Positions 7,783-16,587 of a stretch of 64,000 bases of DNA are shown here, piece by piece. How positions within the stretch are numbered: position 1 is the first letter of the stretch; every line of letters begins with the position of its first letter. Origin of the DNA: Flavobacterium sp. UBA7665. Its GTDB lineage: Bacteria; Bacteroidota; Bacteroidia; Flavobacteriales; Flavobacteriaceae. The DNA is taken from contig DLHP01000030.1 of NCBI GenBank assembly GCA_002483285.1, positions 263,277 to 327,276 of the forward strand, given 5' to 3'. Under the pieces are notes generated by a model. The model saw only the letters and a list, made by a program, of their open reading frames with translations. It was not told the origin of the DNA and made no database searches. The position numbers and the translations under genes were made by a program.

Positions 7783-8640
7783 ATGTTCGAAATTCTCCTC
7801 AATCCCGACGCGTGGATCGCCTTATTAACACTGACTTTTTTAGAAATCATCCTCGGGATAGACAATATTGTATTCCTGTCTATTGTATCGGGGAAACTCA
7901 AACCGGAGGAACAACCCAAAGCCAGAAGGATTGGTTTGTTGCTCGCGATGGCCTTTCGGGTCATTTTGCTGTTTGGAATCACTTGGGTTTTGGGGTTACA
8001 AGCAGCGCTTTTCCATATTGACTGGGGCTTTTTCTCGGCAGACGTGACCGGGCAGAGTCTTATAATTTTTGCAGGTGGCTTGTTCCTTTTGTACAAATCG
8101 GTGTCTGAAATCCACCATAAAATGGAGGGAGAAGAGGAAAGTGCAAAAGGAAAAGCGGGCAATACCTTAACTTCGGCGATTGTGCAAATTGCGCTTTTGA
8201 ATTTGGTGTTTTCATTCGATAGTATCCTTACTGCTATTGGACTGATCAGCATGAAACCGGCGCCGGAGGGATTTGGGCCAGCGGGCGCGTTAGAAATTAT
8301 GATTCTCGCGATTATTATTTCGATTGCCATTATGTTGATTTTTGCGGGACCGGTGAGCAAGTTTGTCAACCAGCATCCAACCATACAAATTCTCGGCTTG
8401 TCATTCTTGATTTTGATTGGGGTAATGCTACTTGCCGAAGGCTCACACCTCGCGCATTTTAAATTCGGCAACGACATTGAAGTGGGAACCATCCCTAAAG
8501 GCTACCTGTATTTCTCTATTTTCTTCTCGTTGTTTGTGGAGTTCCTGAACCTGCGGATGAAGAAATCTAAAAATCCGGTGCAGTTGCACAATTCCAAAAT
8601 AAAAGATGATAAACTCGAAGATACCGACGTAACGAATTAA
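7783..8640 (+). CDS. TerC/Alx-family integral membrane protein
   Basis: This 285-residue protein has about seven to eight transmembrane helices. The TerC signature is present: the first helix acidic pair TFLEIILGIDNIVFLSIVSG (about 18-37) and the repeated-half counterpart LNLVFSFDSILTAIGLIS (about 138-155), whose aspartates are thought to take part in metal transport. TerC/Alx proteins are linked to manganese export, metal loading of secreted enzymes and tellurite resistance. No ter genes are nearby, so a general metal-homeostasis role is more likely than tellurite resistance. A strong terminator follows. Confidence 0.9.
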   Translation: MFEILLNPDAWIALLTLTFLEIILGIDNIVFLSIVSGKLKPEEQPKARRIGLLLAMAFRVILLFGITWVLGLQAALFHIDWGFFSADVTGQSLIIFAGGLFLLYKSVSEIHHKMEGEEESAKGKAGNTLTSAIVQIALLNLVFSFDSILTAIGLISMKPAPEGFGPAGALEIMILAIIISIAIMLIFAGPVSKFVNQHPTIQILGLSFLILIGVMLLAEGSHLAHFKFGNDIEVGTIPKGYLYFSIFFSLFVEFLNLRMKKSKNPVQLHNSKIKDDKLEDTDVTN

Positions 8641-8657
8641 CTTCTAGAAACCCAGAA

Positions 8658-8691
8658 AACCGCGAACCTCAAGACTTCGCGGTTTTTTTTT
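8658..8691 (+). terminator. Rho-independent terminator after terC
   Basis: Arms AACCGCGAA (8658-8666) and TTCGCGGTT (8676-8684) form a perfect 9-bp stem with a 9-nt loop, followed by a run of T residues. It is 17 bp after the terC stop. Confidence 0.9.
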
Positions 8692-8795
8692 ACGTCGCGA
8701 GTGACGAACTTTATAACATTGCCGCGATAAAACATAACCCACACCATTCAGATTTTGTGACCTTTACACCAACCAAACCCTTTAAAAGTAAAGTC

Positions 8796-9248
8796 ATGAA
8801 ACTACAACTCAAAAACATAGCAATCCTATTTGCTGCTGCACTCCTCACTTTTTCTTGTAAGGATACTGCCAACGAAGCCAAAGTAATGGATGACAGACAA
8901 GCCGTTATCGATTCCATGAACATCGAAATGGCCAAACAGAAGGCCGAGGTTGCCAAACAAAAATCAATCGATTCGATGCAGGCGATTGTCGCTGCTGAGC
9001 AGGCGCGTAAAAACCGGGTACGCAACAACGCCGTAGCCGTAGCGCCAGCGCCAACTGCCGAGCAAAAGAAAAAAGGTTGGAGCGGTGCCGCTAAAGGAGC
9101 CGTCATCGGAGCCGGTGTAGGTGCCGTGAGTGGTGCCTTGATTGATAAGGAAAAACATGGTCGTGGTGCCGTAATTGGAGGGTTGGCCGGAGCTGGGCTC
9201 GGTGCAGGAACCGGAGCTATCATCGACGACTCCAAGAAAAAAAAATAA
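8796..9248 (+). CDS. Glycine-zipper lipoprotein
   Basis: The product has 150 residues from the ATG at 8796 (the earlier reading from 8757 lacks a signal sequence at its start). The signal is MKLQLKNIAILFAAALLTFSC with Cys21 as lipidation site. A Lys/Gln/Ala-rich, probably helical segment (about 25-75) follows, then a Gly/Ala-rich region (about 95-145, GAVIGAGVGAVSGALI and GLAGAGLGAGTGAII) of YMGG/glycine-zipper type, and a terminal lysine run. Glycine zippers often insert in or pack along the outer membrane. Function unknown. It is monocistronic, between two strong terminators. Confidence 0.8.
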   Translation: MKLQLKNIAILFAAALLTFSCKDTANEAKVMDDRQAVIDSMNIEMAKQKAEVAKQKSIDSMQAIVAAEQARKNRVRNNAVAVAPAPTAEQKKKGWSGAAKGAVIGAGVGAVSGALIDKEKHGRGAVIGGLAGAGLGAGTGAIIDDSKKKK

Positions 9249-9270
9249 CTTTTTGCCTTATAAAAACCGA

Positions 9271-9305
9271 AAGACCCGCATAGCTGTAGTTATGCGGGTC
9301 TTTTA
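9271..9305 (+). terminator. Rho-independent terminator
   Basis: AAGACCCGCATA (9271-9282) and TATGCGGGTCTT (9291-9302) form a perfect 12-bp stem with an 8-nt loop, followed by T residues. It ends the glycine-zipper lipoprotein transcript. Confidence 0.92.
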
Positions 9306-9480
9306 TATTTGGATATCTGGTTTATGATGCTCTTGCCAGATTGAAAGTGTATTTATCGATAATCTTTAGAACGTACTCTTTAGAATACATATTGCTAAAC
9401 TAATTGTACTTGGATTTTGAACAAATTAACTTTAACAATCTATGTAGAATTTCTACATTTCTACGTCGTTGTCTTTTTTT

Positions 9481-9564
9481 AGGGAAAACATCCTCCCCTT
9501 CCCTGAAGGTAAAATACAACTTTTTTCGCACGCTACATTACTGAAAAACTATACCTATTGTTAA
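9481..9564. repeat. 84-bp intergenic repeat, copy A (partner at 15785-15868)
   Basis: The gap 9306-9612, between the glycine-zipper terminator and the convergent parC stop, has no gene. It carries AGGGA (9481), an identical 25-nt block opening CCCCTTCCCTGAAGG (9495-9519), and a block related over 24 nt ending in TATTGTTAA (9541-9564). The same three blocks occur with identical spacing at 15785-15868. CCTTC-CCT-GAAGG is a short inverted repeat. On the minus strand the repeat lies about 50-130 bp past the parC stop. Confidence 0.7.
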
Positions 9565-9612
9565 TTTAAAAGAATGCCTTTTATATAATATTTTAAGTCA
9601 ACAACACCTTAT

Positions 9613-12273
9613 TTAAAATAATGTAATCTGCCCGTCGTCGTCAAGTTGCACGTCTTCATCATCGCCTTCAGAAACCTGCGTATCACCCGCCACTTCAATT
9701 TCTTCTGCCACGACTTCTTCGGGCGCTTCATAAGGCAATGGTTCCAATAAGTTCACTTGTTTGAGCTTGTCGGTGGTGAGTTGGTTGCCGAGCGCTTTGA
9801 ATCCTTTGACAGAAATAAAGGCTTCCAGATCGATAGTCTGGTTTTCCTTTTGGCTGCCTTTCACCTTTGCAAACACCAATTCGGCGACCGGACGATAATC
9901 GGTAGCGACAATTTCTAGTTGCGAATTCGGGTGTTCGGTGATGAAAATTTCTTCCTTGCCCTCGCTTTCTACGAGGAACCGTTTCACATAATAACGCTCC
10001 TTTTCACCATCGTAATAAATTGCAGAAATGGGTTTATTGGGCACCCATTTTTCGAGTACCACCATATCTTCGTCGAAATGCGTCGTTAGTTCTGGGATGA
10101 TGACTTTGAGTTTTCCCGTCTGCGAAATCACGAGAATTTTATCATTGGGACGGAATTCGCCAAGCAATTCGCCGCGCGCATCCACATTGAGTTTCTGCAC
10201 CGTATCATCGAACCAGATTTTGCGTGGCTTGAGTGTCGAAATGCCTTTCTCCTTGATTTCGATCTTCTTGATCGGATATTTGGTGACGAGGTTTCCTTTA
10301 GAAGCGCGTCCTTTAATGGCAATCGACGCAAAATCGACATCCCATTTGAGTTTCTTGATACTGCCTACCTGGCGCAGCAAGATGGTAATCACTTCGGCCT
10401 CGCCGTTCGGGTTGTGCGTAAAATACAACACCTGTGATCCTTTGGATTCATTGGTCAAATCGTACATCTTGTCACGCGTGATGCCCGAAACGTTGAACCG
10501 TTTGATATACGACGGACCCGATTTGCCATCGCGGTAAATCATATTGTAAATCGTTCGTTTGTCGGTCTTGTCGAAAACCGCCACGTGGATGATGTCCTTG
10601 CCTACAAACGTCTTCGCATCCACCTTGGTGACCATCATGTTCCCGTCGCGCAGGAATACGATGAGGTCGTCGATGTCTGAACAATCGGCAACGAATTCGT
10701 CTTTTTTGAGGCTCGTACCTACAAAACCTTCCTCGCGGTTCACATACAATTTGGTGTTGCGCAAGACCACTTTGGTCGCTTCGATATTGTCGAAAATACG
10801 CAGTTCGGTCTGGCGTTCACGGCCTTTGCCGTATTTCTCCTTGAGCCTGGTGAAATAGGCGATTGCGTAATCGGTGAGGTGTTCGAGGTCGTGTTTGACT
10901 TGTTCGATATCACCTTCGAGCGCTTCAATCTTGTCCTGCGCCTTGTTGGAGTCGTATTTGGAGATACGCATGATGCGGATGTCGAGCAAACGCAAAATAT
11001 CTTCCTCGGTCACCGCACGTTTGAGATGCTTGGTATGTGGTTTCAAACCTTTGTCGACGGCTGCGATGACGCCTTCTCTAGTCGTTTCTTCCTCTATTAA
11101 TCGGTAGATTTTGTTCTCGATGAAAATGCGTTCGAGCGACAAAAAGTGCCATTGTTCCTCGAGTTCCGACAACTGGATTTCAAGCTCGCTTTTGAGCAAG
11201 AACACCGTTCTTTCGGTGGATATTTTGAGCATGTGCGTCACGCCCACAAACAACGGTTTGTTGTCTTCAATGACACAACCCAAAGGCGCAACCGAGGTTT
11301 CGCAAGCGGTAAAGGCAAACAACGCATCGATGGTTTTATCGGGTGAAACGCCGGGATACAGGTGAATCAGGATTTCTACCTCCGCTGCCGTATTGTCTTC
11401 TATTTTCTTGATTTTGATCTTGCCTTTTTCGTTGGCTTTCAAAATACTGTCAATCAGTGTCGTGGTATTGGTAGAAAACGGAATCTGCGTAATCACCAAA
11501 GTCGATTTGTCGAGCTGGGCGATTTTGGCGCGTACGCGAACCCTTCCGCCGCGCATCCCGTCGTTGTAGTTGGAGACATCGGCAATCCCGGCGGTCTGGA
11601 AATCGGGGAAAATCTGGAAAGGTTTCCCTTTTAATATCTTAATCGACGCGTCGATGAGTTCGTTGAAATTGTGCGGCAGCACTTTGGTGGACAATCCAAC
11701 GGCGATTCCTTCGGCTCCTTGAGCCAGCAGTAATGGGAATTTTACGGGAAGGTTGATCGGTTCGGCTTTACGGCCGTCGTAAGACAATCCCCATTCGGTG
11801 ATTTTTGGGCTGTAGATGACCTCTAAAGCAAACTTAGACAAACGCGCCTCAATGTAACGCGGCGCCGCAGCTCCATCGCCTGTTAAGATGTTGCCCCAGT
11901 TTCCTTGACAATCGATGAGTAGTTCTTTCTGCCCAATCTGTACCATCGCATCGCCAATACTTGCGTCACCGTGCGGATGGTATTGCATGGTGTGCCCCAC
12001 GACATTCGCGACTTTGTTGTAACGGCCGTCGTCGAGTTCCTTGAGCGCGTGCATAATGCGGCGTTGAACGGGTTTGAAACCGTCTTCGATGGCAGGAACG
12101 GCGCGTTCAAGGATTACATACGACGCGTAATCGAGGAACCAATCCTTGTACATACCAGTTACCTTGGTAATCGTGTCTTCGGGGTTTTCGTCGTTTTCGT
12201 AAAAATGGCCACTCGCAGCAATTGGTTCTTCTTGCGGTGTGTCGTTTACGTTTAAATCTTCTTCTTCGTCCAT
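9613..12273 (-). CDS. parC: DNA topoisomerase IV subunit A
   Basis: This 886-residue protein is the DNA-breaking subunit of the type IIA enzyme that decatenates replicated chromosomes. The winged-helix/tower core carries the quinolone-region-like HPHGDASIGDAMV (99-111) and the catalytic tyrosine Y140 in APRYIEARL. The C-terminal half is a degenerate beta-propeller-type domain ending in an acidic tail (DDEDVQLDDDGQITLF). No GyrA-box is evident, and parE lies directly upstream, so ParC rather than GyrA is the call. The start is 211 bp after the parE stop, with two repeat elements in between. No terminator hairpin with a T run is seen downstream, only the 84-bp repeat. Confidence 0.93.
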   Translation of the reverse strand: MDEEEDLNVNDTPQEEPIAASGHFYENDENPEDTITKVTGMYKDWFLDYASYVILERAVPAIEDGFKPVQRRIMHALKELDDGRYNKVANVVGHTMQYHPHGDASIGDAMVQIGQKELLIDCQGNWGNILTGDGAAAPRYIEARLSKFALEVIYSPKITEWGLSYDGRKAEPINLPVKFPLLLAQGAEGIAVGLSTKVLPHNFNELIDASIKILKGKPFQIFPDFQTAGIADVSNYNDGMRGGRVRVRAKIAQLDKSTLVITQIPFSTNTTTLIDSILKANEKGKIKIKKIEDNTAAEVEILIHLYPGVSPDKTIDALFAFTACETSVAPLGCVIEDNKPLFVGVTHMLKISTERTVFLLKSELEIQLSELEEQWHFLSLERIFIENKIYRLIEEETTREGVIAAVDKGLKPHTKHLKRAVTEEDILRLLDIRIMRISKYDSNKAQDKIEALEGDIEQVKHDLEHLTDYAIAYFTRLKEKYGKGRERQTELRIFDNIEATKVVLRNTKLYVNREEGFVGTSLKKDEFVADCSDIDDLIVFLRDGNMMVTKVDAKTFVGKDIIHVAVFDKTDKRTIYNMIYRDGKSGPSYIKRFNVSGITRDKMYDLTNESKGSQVLYFTHNPNGEAEVITILLRQVGSIKKLKWDVDFASIAIKGRASKGNLVTKYPIKKIEIKEKGISTLKPRKIWFDDTVQKLNVDARGELLGEFRPNDKILVISQTGKLKVIIPELTTHFDEDMVVLEKWVPNKPISAIYYDGEKERYYVKRFLVESEGKEEIFITEHPNSQLEIVATDYRPVAELVFAKVKGSQKENQTIDLEAFISVKGFKALGNQLTTDKLKQVNLLEPLPYEAPEEVVAEEIEVAGDTQVSEGDDEDVQLDDDGQITLF

Positions 12274-12335
12274 TATTGTTTTTTTGTCAACCCGAGGCGC
12301 AGCCGAATTGTATGGAGCGCAGCGGAATAAAAATT

Positions 12336-12356
12336 GAAAGTCGAAAGTCGAAAGAC
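12336..12356. repeat. GTCGAAAG-type short repeat
   Basis: GAAAGTCGAAAGTCGAAAG is a run of the 7-mer GTCGAAA in the parE-parC gap (12274-12484). The same unit recurs at 20421-20505 and 45695-45709, so it is a dispersed simple repeat rather than a gene-specific site. Confidence 0.6.
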
Positions 12357-12393
12357 TCCAACCTGAAACCTAATATTATCGTTTAGTAGCTGT

Positions 12394-12473
12394 GCAGCCC
12401 GGATCGCAGCGGCATCCTTTTGCTTTTTCCTTTAGAAAGCAAAAGATAAAGCGGAGAGCCGGAATTGTCTGCC
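12394..12473. repeat. Hairpin-family element, copy in the parE-parC gap
   Basis: Outer arms GCAGCCCGGAT and CCGGAATTGTCTGC and inner arms ATCCTTTTGCTTT and AAAGCAAAAGAT make a long imperfect hairpin of nearly 80 nt with a small loop. It begins 12 bp past the parE stop (minus strand). The core GCAGCGGCATCCTTTTGC is shared with the copies near 14.5, 25.96 and 17.86 kb. Confidence 0.7.
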
Positions 12474-12484
12474 ATTATTTTTAT

Positions 12485-14341
12485 TTAATTACTCTCAATC
12501 ACGTCAAGTTCGACCTTGAGATTGTTGATGATGAATTCCTGGCGGTCGGGCGTGTTCTTGCCCATGTAAAACTCGAGCAGCGTTTCTATCGAGGTGGCGC
12601 TGTCGAGCATAATCGGGTCGAGCCTGATGTCCTGGCCAATGAAATGCACGAATTCGTCGGGCGAGATTTCTCCGAGTCCCTTGAATCGCGTGATTTCGGG
12701 TTTTGGTTTTAATTTTTCTATCGCGGCGCGGCGTTCTTCCTCAGAGTAGCAATAGATGGTTTCTTTTTTGTTGCGCACGCGGAACAGCGGCGTTTGCAGG
12801 ATGTACAGGTGGTTTTCCTTGATGAGTTCGGGAAAGAACTGTAGGAAAAAAGTAATCAATAGCAAACGGATGTGCATCCCGTCGACATCGGCATCGGTGG
12901 CGATTACGATGTTGTTGTAGCGCAGGTTTTCCATGTCGTCCTCGATGTCGAGCGCGGCCTGCAACAGGTTGAACTCTTCATTTTCATAGACGATTTTCTT
13001 GGTCATCCCGTACGAGTTGAGCGGCTTACCACGAAGGCTGAAAACCGCTTGGGTGTTCACGTCGCGCGATTTGGTGATTGAGCCCGAAGCCGAGTCGCCC
13101 TCGGTGATGAACAGCGTACTTTCGAGGCATTTGGGGTTTTTGGTATCGGTTAGGTGTACGCGGCAATCGCGCAGTTTTTTATTGTGCAGGCTCGCTTTTT
13201 TCGCGCGGTCTTTGGCAAGTTTTCTAATGCCCGACAATTCCTTGCGTTCGCGTTCGGCTTGCAAAATCTTGCGCAATAAAGCGTCGGCGGTTTCGGGATT
13301 TTTGTGCAAAAAGTTGTCGAGATTGGTCTTGACAAAATCATTGACGAATGTGCGTACCGATGGCAAACCCGGCCCAATGTCGGTAGAACCCAATTTGGTT
13401 TTGGTCTGCGACTCAAAAACCGGCTCCATGACTTTGATGCTTACGGCACTCACGATCGACTTCCTGATGTCTGAACCTTCAAACGGTTTATTGTAAAACT
13501 CGCGAATGGTTTTCACAATTGCCTCGCGATACGCGGCCAAATGCGTTCCGCCCTGCGTGGTATTCTGCCCATTGACAAACGAATAATATTCCTCGCTGTA
13601 TTGGCTTTTGGAGTGCGTCATCGCAATCTCGATATCGTCGCCCTTGAGGTGGATGATTGGGTATTCCTGGTCGTCGGCGTGGATGGTTTCACCGAGCAAA
13701 TCCTTGAGGCCGTTCTCCGAATAGAATTTCTCCCCGTTGTAAATAATCGTTAGCCCGTTGTTCAGGTAACAATAATTCTTGAGCATCTTGATGATGTACT
13801 CGTTGCGGAACTTGTAATTCTTGAAAATCAGCTCATCGGGAATAAAGATTACTTTGGTCCCTTTGCGCTTGGTGGTTTCAATGATGTCTTCTTCGAGGGT
13901 GAGGTTTCCCGCGTTGAACTCGGCGGCTTTTTGTTTGTCGTCACGTACCGATTCGACACGGAAATAATTCGACAAGGCGTTGACCGCTTTGGTACCCACA
14001 CCATTCAAACCCACCGATTTTTTAAACGCAAGCGAGTCGTATTTACCTCCGGTATTCATCTTTGAAACTACATCGACTACCTTTCCTAATGGGATGCCTC
14101 GACCGTAATCACGAACCGTAACTGTCTTGTCACGGATGGTAACTTCGATGGTTTTTCCCGCACCCATCACGAACTCATCGATACAGTTGTCGATGACTTC
14201 CTTCAAGAGGATGTAAATCCCGTCATCTGGAGATGAACCGTCGCCGAGTTTCCCGATGTACATTCCGGGACGCATGCGGATGTGTTCCTTCCAGTCTAAC
14301 GAGCGGATATTGTCTTCGGTGTATTGGTTTTGTTCTGACAT
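12485..14341 (-). CDS. parE: DNA topoisomerase IV subunit B
   Basis: This 618-residue ATPase subunit pairs with ParC. The start is at 14341 (MSEQNQYTEDNIRSLDWKEH); the ATG at 14386 adds a 15-residue stretch unlike the family. The GHKL ATPase motifs are visible: DNCIDEF (51-57), DYGRGIP (78-83) and GLNGVGTKAVNALS (111-124). The transducer has GGTHLAAYREA, and the TOPRIM metal site shows FITEGDSASGS (EGDSASG) and DADVDGMHIR. The length, just over 600 residues, and the adjacent parC favour ParE over GyrB. ATP-driven strand passage occurs on the nucleoid. Transcription probably runs parE then parC. Confidence 0.94.
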   Translation of the reverse strand: MSEQNQYTEDNIRSLDWKEHIRMRPGMYIGKLGDGSSPDDGIYILLKEVIDNCIDEFVMGAGKTIEVTIRDKTVTVRDYGRGIPLGKVVDVVSKMNTGGKYDSLAFKKSVGLNGVGTKAVNALSNYFRVESVRDDKQKAAEFNAGNLTLEEDIIETTKRKGTKVIFIPDELIFKNYKFRNEYIIKMLKNYCYLNNGLTIIYNGEKFYSENGLKDLLGETIHADDQEYPIIHLKGDDIEIAMTHSKSQYSEEYYSFVNGQNTTQGGTHLAAYREAIVKTIREFYNKPFEGSDIRKSIVSAVSIKVMEPVFESQTKTKLGSTDIGPGLPSVRTFVNDFVKTNLDNFLHKNPETADALLRKILQAERERKELSGIRKLAKDRAKKASLHNKKLRDCRVHLTDTKNPKCLESTLFITEGDSASGSITKSRDVNTQAVFSLRGKPLNSYGMTKKIVYENEEFNLLQAALDIEDDMENLRYNNIVIATDADVDGMHIRLLLITFFLQFFPELIKENHLYILQTPLFRVRNKKETIYCYSEEERRAAIEKLKPKPEITRFKGLGEISPDEFVHFIGQDIRLDPIMLDSATSIETLLEFYMGKNTPDRQEFIINNLKVELDVIESN

Positions 14342-14540
14342 GAATTGGAGCGATTTGACTTTTTTAAAGCCCACAGCCGAAGCCACGAACCTGCGCTAAT
14401 ATAAGCGAAAACCGCTTTAAATTGAAGGCTGCGTGGGGAAAGTTATTAATAGGATATTGACAAGGAAATTTGAAGTTTAGGGTCTGAAAGTGGCGTGCCG
14501 GCGTTGTCAAATTTGGCTTTTCAATCAGGCATTTGTGAAC

Positions 14541-14612
14541 GCCGTCGCGCTGTCCGCTACGTCTTTTACGGCCTCGCGCGCTCGGCCGCAAAAGGACACC
14601 GCTGCCATCGCT
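14541..14612. repeat. Hairpin-family element, copy before parE
   Basis: On the minus strand this reads GCGATGGCAGCGGTGTCC, TTTTGCGGCC, loop, GGCCGTAAAAGACGTAGCGG, ACAGCGCGAC: the same core as other copies, with a GC-rich inner stem. It starts about 40 bp past the stop of the transglutaminase-like gene (14651), in the 309-bp gap before parE. The rest of that gap shows no gene; a parE promoter must lie in it but none is clear by eye. Confidence 0.65.
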
Positions 14613-14650
14613 CACGCAAACCAGCGACTCGGCAACAAACCTTAAACCCT

Positions 14651-15619
14651 TTACCTTTCAATCTTATAAGTCGCCACCGCATTCCTATCCACATAAATCG
14701 TCAAAAACCCACGAGATCGGCTGTTCAGGGATACTTCAAATTCTGACAGGTTGCCATTCTGGCGGAGACGCGCATCGTAAGCCTTACCCTCATTGGTAAA
14801 AACGTACGAGATTTTACTTTGCTGCGGAAAATCGATAATTTTAAACGGAATCACACCTGATTTGGTCGAAAGCACACCTTTCTCGGGCATCGCAATCTCA
14901 TAATTGGATTTGATGTAAGGCCCGTAATACAAAGGCAAATCGGCAAAATCTTGCTCGCTTTTATCCAACAGCAAGAGTCGTTTGTCATCGGGAAAATGAT
15001 TGAGGAAAAACACTTCGGGCGCCGTGCCGTAATAGGCTTCGTTGAACTCAGGAATGAACTTACCGGTTTGGGCGCTCACACTACCCGAAGCCCAGGTCAC
15101 GTCGATGAGTTTCCAGCGGCCGTCTATCTTCACGGCGTTCCATTCGTGGTCGCTGCGCGTGGGCAACTTGCCGATGTGGGTGGGATGCGATTTAGAAGTC
15201 CCGATAATGTCTATGCATTGCAAGCCCGTCAAATCGCAAAGCCTGTGAAACAATGCCGAATAATCCTGGCAGATGCCTTTACCCGAACGCAAGGTTTTTT
15301 GTGCGTATTTTTCTCGAAACTGCTGCTCTTTTCGCAAACGGTCGGCTTCGTCGGTGAACGAATAGGCAATCATGCCCGAACCAGCTTTGGCCGCGCGCAA
15401 ATCATAAGTGGTATTGAGGGCAATCCAGGTAAAAATGGCGCGCGCTTTGGCATCGTCGGAACTGAAATCCTGATTGATTTTCGCGGCCAATTGTTCGGGA
15501 TTTGAAAACGATTTGGGATAGGTTTTTACCAGTGCGTCGATTTTGGAATATTGTGGGAAAACGCTTTGTGCAAATAGTAAAAACAGCACAATAAACTTGG
15601 GGAGATTTGTCTTTTTCAT
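14651..15619 (-). CDS. Secreted transglutaminase-like (cysteine protease fold) protein
   Basis: This 322-residue protein has an N-terminal signal peptide (MKKTNLPKFIVLFLLFAQSVFPQ) followed by a transglutaminase-core domain with the Cys-His-Asp triad: C117 in GKGICQDYS, H158 in SDHEWNAV and D173 in WKLIDVTWASG. The remaining C-terminal third is beta-rich and unassigned. Bacterial proteins of this type are usually periplasmic peptidases or amide-modifying enzymes rather than true cross-linkers. No T9SS tail is present, so a periplasmic location is inferred. It stands alone on the minus strand, with repeat elements on both sides. Confidence 0.82.
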   Translation of the reverse strand: MKKTNLPKFIVLFLLFAQSVFPQYSKIDALVKTYPKSFSNPEQLAAKINQDFSSDDAKARAIFTWIALNTTYDLRAAKAGSGMIAYSFTDEADRLRKEQQFREKYAQKTLRSGKGICQDYSALFHRLCDLTGLQCIDIIGTSKSHPTHIGKLPTRSDHEWNAVKIDGRWKLIDVTWASGSVSAQTGKFIPEFNEAYYGTAPEVFFLNHFPDDKRLLLLDKSEQDFADLPLYYGPYIKSNYEIAMPEKGVLSTKSGVIPFKIIDFPQQSKISYVFTNEGKAYDARLRQNGNLSEFEVSLNSRSRGFLTIYVDRNAVATYKIER

Positions 15620-15784
15620 GAGCGCGATTTGGCAATTATCCTGCCATAAGGAGTTAACGCGGTATTAAAGTATGGTATTGCCCTACCCTTTTGTAAAAAC
15701 TTAAAACTTAGCAACCCAAGCGAAATTTACCTCCGGTCAGTTTACTCGCTCGATTCTGCATTTAATTTTTTGTTATAGTTTATT

Positions 15785-15868
15785 AGGGATACGACTGGCC
15801 CCTTCCCTGAAGGTAAAATACAATTTTTCACAATACCCCTTTTGCAGAAATACTGCACTTATTGTTAA
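15785..15868. repeat. 84-bp intergenic repeat, copy B (partner at 9481-9564)
   Basis: AGGGA (15785), the same 25-nt block opening CCCCTTCCCTGAAGG (15799-15823) and the 24-nt block ending TATTGTTAA (15845-15868) match copy A at identical offsets, with no gaps. It lies 45-130 bp past the stop of the DUF2459 gene (minus strand), the same position copy A takes behind parC. No other gene-like feature is seen in 15620-15912. Confidence 0.7.
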
Positions 15869-15912
15869 ACCGGCAAAATCTCTCATTATATTATAACATA
15901 ACAATCGCTACG

Positions 15913-16587
15913 TTATCGATAATGGCACAGGATTCCAGTATCGGTAAGTGTCCAAAAAGCAGCTTTTTGATTCGCGGCCTTGAGCGCGTTATTTGCCCAA
16001 GAATTGCAGGTATAGAAAAGGCTGTAACGACCTTCGCCTTCATAAAAACTGTCATTTTCGCCGTAGTGCGCATTGGGAATGACGGTTACTTTTTGGCCGC
16101 AGAAACCAGTTTGGATGTAAGCAACGAGTTTTTGGTACTCGGCTTGTGAAATGTGGATTTTGACGCAACGCTCTCCTTCTTTCAACCCGTGGAAAAAAGT
16201 GGCATGCATGGCCGAAGTACCAAGGTAAAACATGGCGTTGCAAGCAGTAGAAACTTTAAGATCCGACCATTGCGGCGTATTGAGATAAAAGCCTTTGTCG
16301 CCCCAGCCAAACCCGATGTATTGGTAAGTACTGTCCTTAGAAACCGTGTGATCGAATGCAACTTCATTGCGCCAATCTTTGATTTCATTGGCTACCGGAA
16401 CGACGATGTCAGTGTGCACGCCATTGCTTTTGATGTAAATCGCGATGTCTTTGGCCGGATCCGGATCTTCTTTGTTTACGGTAATTCTTGAAAGCGCAAA
16501 AACCACAAGGCCGTACACCGCAACAAACCCAACAACTCCCAGCAGCAACTTATAGAAAAGCCGCCAACCTTTCTTAAGCGCTTTCAC
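15913..16587 (-). CDS. TIGR02117/DUF2459 family protein
   Basis: This 224-residue protein has a single N-terminal transmembrane anchor (about 12-35) and a periplasmic domain with the family blocks SNGVHTDIVVP (about 54-64), YIGFGWGDKGFYLNTP and FYTCNSWANNALKAA near the C-terminus. The conserved His/Cys/Asn pattern suggests a papain-like hydrolase fold, but no activity is established. Its start overlaps the end of the upstream flavodoxin-like gene by 14 bp, so the two are co-transcribed. The identification rests on recalled motif pattern. Confidence 0.8.
   Translation of the reverse strand: MKALKKGWRLFYKLLLGVVGFVAVYGLVVFALSRITVNKEDPDPAKDIAIYIKSNGVHTDIVVPVANEIKDWRNEVAFDHTVSKDSTYQYIGFGWGDKGFYLNTPQWSDLKVSTACNAMFYLGTSAMHATFFHGLKEGERCVKIHISQAEYQKLVAYIQTGFCGQKVTVIPNAHYGENDSFYEGEGRYSLFYTCNSWANNALKAANQKAAFWTLTDTGILCHYR

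Noticed and set aside
7773..8492. 239-codon minus-strand frame over terC
   Set aside because: Antisense of a strongly conserved TerC protein; composition is the complement of membrane helices.
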